DNA of 6,912 nt from the NCBI GenBank assembly GCA_013813215.1, contig JACCSC010000395.1, positions 1 through 6,912 on the forward strand, written 5' to 3'. Source of the DNA: Geodermatophilaceae bacterium. GTDB lineage: Bacteria; Actinomycetota; Actinomycetes; Mycobacteriales; Geodermatophilaceae. The position numbers were made by a program, and so were the translations under genes. Positions 5,101 through 6,912 of this stretch are shown here, one piece after another (the first letter of the stretch is position 1; every line of letters starts with the position of its first letter). The notes beneath the pieces were generated by a model, which saw nothing but the letters and a program-made list of their open reading frames with translations, did no database searches and was not told the origin of the DNA.

Positions 5101-5508
5101 ATGATCCACGTGACGACGACGAGGGCCACAGGAGATCGCTGTTTCGGTCGACCGACGCAGGGGCGTTGGACCTTCTTCGGGGCGTCGTCGCTGCCGACGG
5201 ACCCGCTCGCCAGGTCGCACGCGAAGCGCGGCCGGCGATGGCTGATGGTGTCGTACCTGTTCTGTGGGTGCCACGTACCGCTCACCCTGGTGCTGCTGGG
5301 TGGGTCGACGTTGGGGGCCACGCTCGCCGGCAACGGGATCCACGTCGGCGTCGTGCTCACCGCCGTCTACGCTGGCCTGCTGTGGCGAGGGTTCCGAGAG
5401 ATCAGTCGCGCCAAGCGGAGCGAAACCGCCGGAGGCGTCCTCGCCTGCATCGCCCAGAACTGTGAGACCACCGAGCGTCGGTCCGAGAGGGCAGACACAA
5501 CACCATGA
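5101..5508 (+). CDS. Small membrane protein with CGCHVP motif, MerE-like
   Basis: A 135-residue protein with a polar N-terminus (about 1-45), a first hydrophobic segment carrying C55-G-C57-H58-V-P60 (YLFCGCHVPLTLVLLGGSTLGATLAG) and a second (GIHVGVVLTAVYAGLLWRGF, 79-98), then a charged tail with two more cysteines (C116, C121). The two-helix layout with a Cys-x-Cys-His-x-Pro at the start of helix 1, followed by LTLVLLGGSTLGATL, resembles the small mercury transporter MerE (CPCHLP...AGTTAGA). The likeness is by eye; no mer operon is present. It could equally be another CxCHxP metal or chalcogen transporter. ATG 5101 has GGAG at 5090-5093, 7 bases upstream, so I prefer it; the conserved part alone would start near ATG 5245. 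It is divergent from the selenoprotein (86 bases between starts), and its stop TGA overlaps an ATG of the GH15 frame (ATGA, 5505-5508). Confidence 0.65.
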   Translation: MIHVTTTRATGDRCFGRPTQGRWTFFGASSLPTDPLARSHAKRGRRWLMVSYLFCGCHVPLTLVLLGGSTLGATLAGNGIHVGVVLTAVYAGLLWRGFREISRAKRSETAGGVLACIAQNCETTERRSERADTTP

Positions 5509-5516
5509 AAGGCACC

Positions 5517-6912
5517 ATGACAGCCCCACGCATCGAGGACTACGGCTTCGTGTCGGACTGCCATGCTCCCGCACTGATCTCGAAGGCGGGTTCGGTGGAC
5601 TGGTGGTGCCCTCCCCGAGCGGATGGACCGCCAGTCCTCGGGCGGCTCCTCGACCCCGATGCCGGCCACTGGAGCCTCGAGGTGCTCGATGCGACGGACA
5701 TCGTGCGGCGGTACGTCCCCTCCACCTTGATTTTGGAGTCGACGGTGACCAGCGACTCCGGCGAGGTCGTGATCCGGGAGGCCCTTGCGACCGAGCCGGG
5801 CGCCCGAGGACATGAGCTCGGTCTCCGGTCGCCACACGCATTGGTGCGCTCGGTGGTCGGCGTGCGAGGCACGGTGCAGCTGCGGTGCGAGTTCGCCCCT
5901 CGCTTCGAGTTCGGCCTCACCACACCGCACCTCCGATGGGACGGTGCGGCCGTCGACGCGCACGCCGGGCCCACCCGCTTGCGGCTCACCTCGCCTGTGC
6001 CGATGGACGTGGACGGTGGAGTCGCCTTCGCGACCTTCACGGTGGCCGCCGGCGAACGGGTCTCGTTCTGCCTGGCGCACGCCAGTGCGCATGGTGGGGG
6101 GTCACCGTCGACGCTCGATCCCGCGGACGCCCTCCTGGAGACGCAACGGACGTGGGAATCCTGGGCCGAGATGCATCCCGGCTACGACGGCGCCCACGCC
6201 GAGACGGCGCGGGCCAGTGCGCTGGTGCTCCAGGGTCTGACGTACAAGCCGACGGGGGCGGTGCTCGCAGCAGCCACCACGTCGCTGCCGGCAAAGATCG
6301 GAGGGGACGCCAACTGGGACTACCGCTACGCGTGGCTGCGCGACCTGTCGCTCACCGGGCAGGCACTGTGGATCGCGGCGTGTCCGGACGAAGGAACGGC
6401 CTACCTGCGGTTCCTCGCCGACGCCGCGGGCCAGCCCACCGACGACGATGCCCGGGTGCAGGTCGTCTACGCAGTGGACGGACGTCGGGAGCTGTCCGAG
6501 TACGAGCTGCACCACCTGCAGGGGTACCGGGGGAGCAGCCCGGTGCGGGTCGGCAACGCCGCATGGAAGCAGTCCCAGCTCGACGTCTTGGGAGAGGTCC
6601 TCGACCTCGCCCACCGCTTCGCCGACCAGCTCGAAGCCGACGACGAACCCATCCGGCAGATGCTTCTGTGGCTGGCTGAGGAGGCCGCGACCACGTGGCA
6701 ATCGCCGGACGCCGGCATGTGGGAGGCCCGTGACGAAGAGCGCCAATACGTCACCTCGAAGGTGATGTGCTGGGTGGCGCTCGATCGCGCCATCGATCTC
6801 GCCGACTTCCTCGGCGATGGCGCAGACGTCGAACGGTGGAGGACGGTCCGCGACGAGATCCGGGCTCGCGTGCTCGACGAGGCATGGAACGACGATGTGG
6901 AGGCCTTCACCG
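5517..6912 (+). CDS. Glycoside hydrolase family 15 (glucoamylase/trehalase-like), 3' end outside window
   Basis: The frame is open to the last base, giving 465 residues of an expected roughly 600. The N-terminal beta domain begins with the typical IEDYGFVSDCHAPALISKAG then SVDWWCPPR. The (alpha/alpha)6 catalytic barrel starts near 250 with the signature WDYRYAWLRD at 267-276. It continues through GYRGSSPVRVGNAAWKQ then SQLDVLGEVLD, the GH15 block around the substrate pocket, to DAGMWEARDEERQYVTSKVM, where E403 is the expected general acid. The second catalytic glutamate would lie beyond the window. GH15 enzymes hydrolyse alpha-glucosidic bonds by inversion; many actinobacterial members of this subgroup are trehalases, so trehalase is as likely as glucoamylase. 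No signal peptide is seen, suggesting a cytoplasmic enzyme. ATG 5517 has AAAGG 4 bases upstream; ATG 5505, overlapping the previous stop, is an alternative. Probably cotranscribed with the MerE-like gene. Confidence 0.9.
   Translation, partial: MTAPRIEDYGFVSDCHAPALISKAGSVDWWCPPRADGPPVLGRLLDPDAGHWSLEVLDATDIVRRYVPSTLILESTVTSDSGEVVIREALATEPGARGHELGLRSPHALVRSVVGVRGTVQLRCEFAPRFEFGLTTPHLRWDGAAVDAHAGPTRLRLTSPVPMDVDGGVAFATFTVAAGERVSFCLAHASAHGGGSPSTLDPADALLETQRTWESWAEMHPGYDGAHAETARASALVLQGLTYKPTGAVLAAATTSLPAKIGGDANWDYRYAWLRDLSLTGQALWIAACPDEGTAYLRFLADAAGQPTDDDARVQVVYAVDGRRELSEYELHHLQGYRGSSPVRVGNAAWKQSQLDVLGEVLDLAHRFADQLEADDEPIRQMLLWLAEEAATTWQSPDAGMWEARDEERQYVTSKVMCWVALDRAIDLADFLGDGADVERWRTVRDEIRARVLDEAWNDDVEAFT

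Noticed and set aside
4313..5104. 263-residue plus-strand frame antisense to the selenoprotein
   Set aside because: Long open antisense frames are common in GC-rich DNA; it is valine/glutamate/arginine repetitive and has no recognisable domain.
5011..6092. Minus-strand frames of 276 and 241 residues
   Set aside because: They are antisense to the MerE-like and GH15 genes, arginine/proline/glycine-rich and without family motifs.

Overview
The window is GC-rich DNA with strong G/C bias at third codon positions and several GTG or TTG start candidates. Gene content (an MFS_3-type exporter, a UPF0060 protein, paired SDRs, a GH15 enzyme) and the possibly leaderless gene starts suggest a high-GC actinobacterium. 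That placement is inference; no rRNA or other phylogenetic marker is present.

Layout, left to right. (1) 2-337 (+) is the 3' end of an MFS exporter, followed by a short GC hairpin. (2) On the minus strand, reading leftward from 3355, are two short-chain dehydrogenases 14 bases apart (3355-2564, then 2549-1653). Next comes a stretch with coding character broken across frames (about 1656-1128), then an unassigned gap holding a long inverted repeat (1043-1104), and finally a UPF0060/YnfA-type four-helix membrane protein (824-486). (3) Divergent from the SDR pair is an SMP-30/gluconolactonase-type protein (3426-4280, +). (4) Convergent with it, on the minus strand (5014-4157), is a thioredoxin-fold protein resembling iodothyronine deiodinases. 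Its frame is interrupted by one in-frame UGA exactly where the catalytic Cys/Sec belongs. (5) Divergent from that gene are a small membrane protein with a Cys-Gly-Cys-His-x-Pro motif reminiscent of MerE (5101-5508, +) and, overlapping or directly after it, a GH15 glucoamylase/trehalase-type hydrolase that runs off the window end (5517-6912, +).

The most notable content is the probable selenoprotein. The UGA (4822-4820, minus strand) is followed in the same frame by an intact deiodinase-like sequence. Exactly 18 nt after the UGA an apical GGUC sits on a perfect GC-rich stem, the geometry of the E. coli fdhF SECIS. A conventional gene caller would split this gene in two or drop the N-terminal half.

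A second observation is that both SDR starts are preceded, with 8 nt between, by GGGTAT/GGGTAC boxes. The first has a near-perfect sigma-B-type -35 box 14 nt upstream. This suggests a stress-regulated and possibly leaderless SDR operon, although the same bases could serve as Shine-Dalgarno sequences. Genes here look like stress, redox and carbohydrate accessory functions rather than one pathway.
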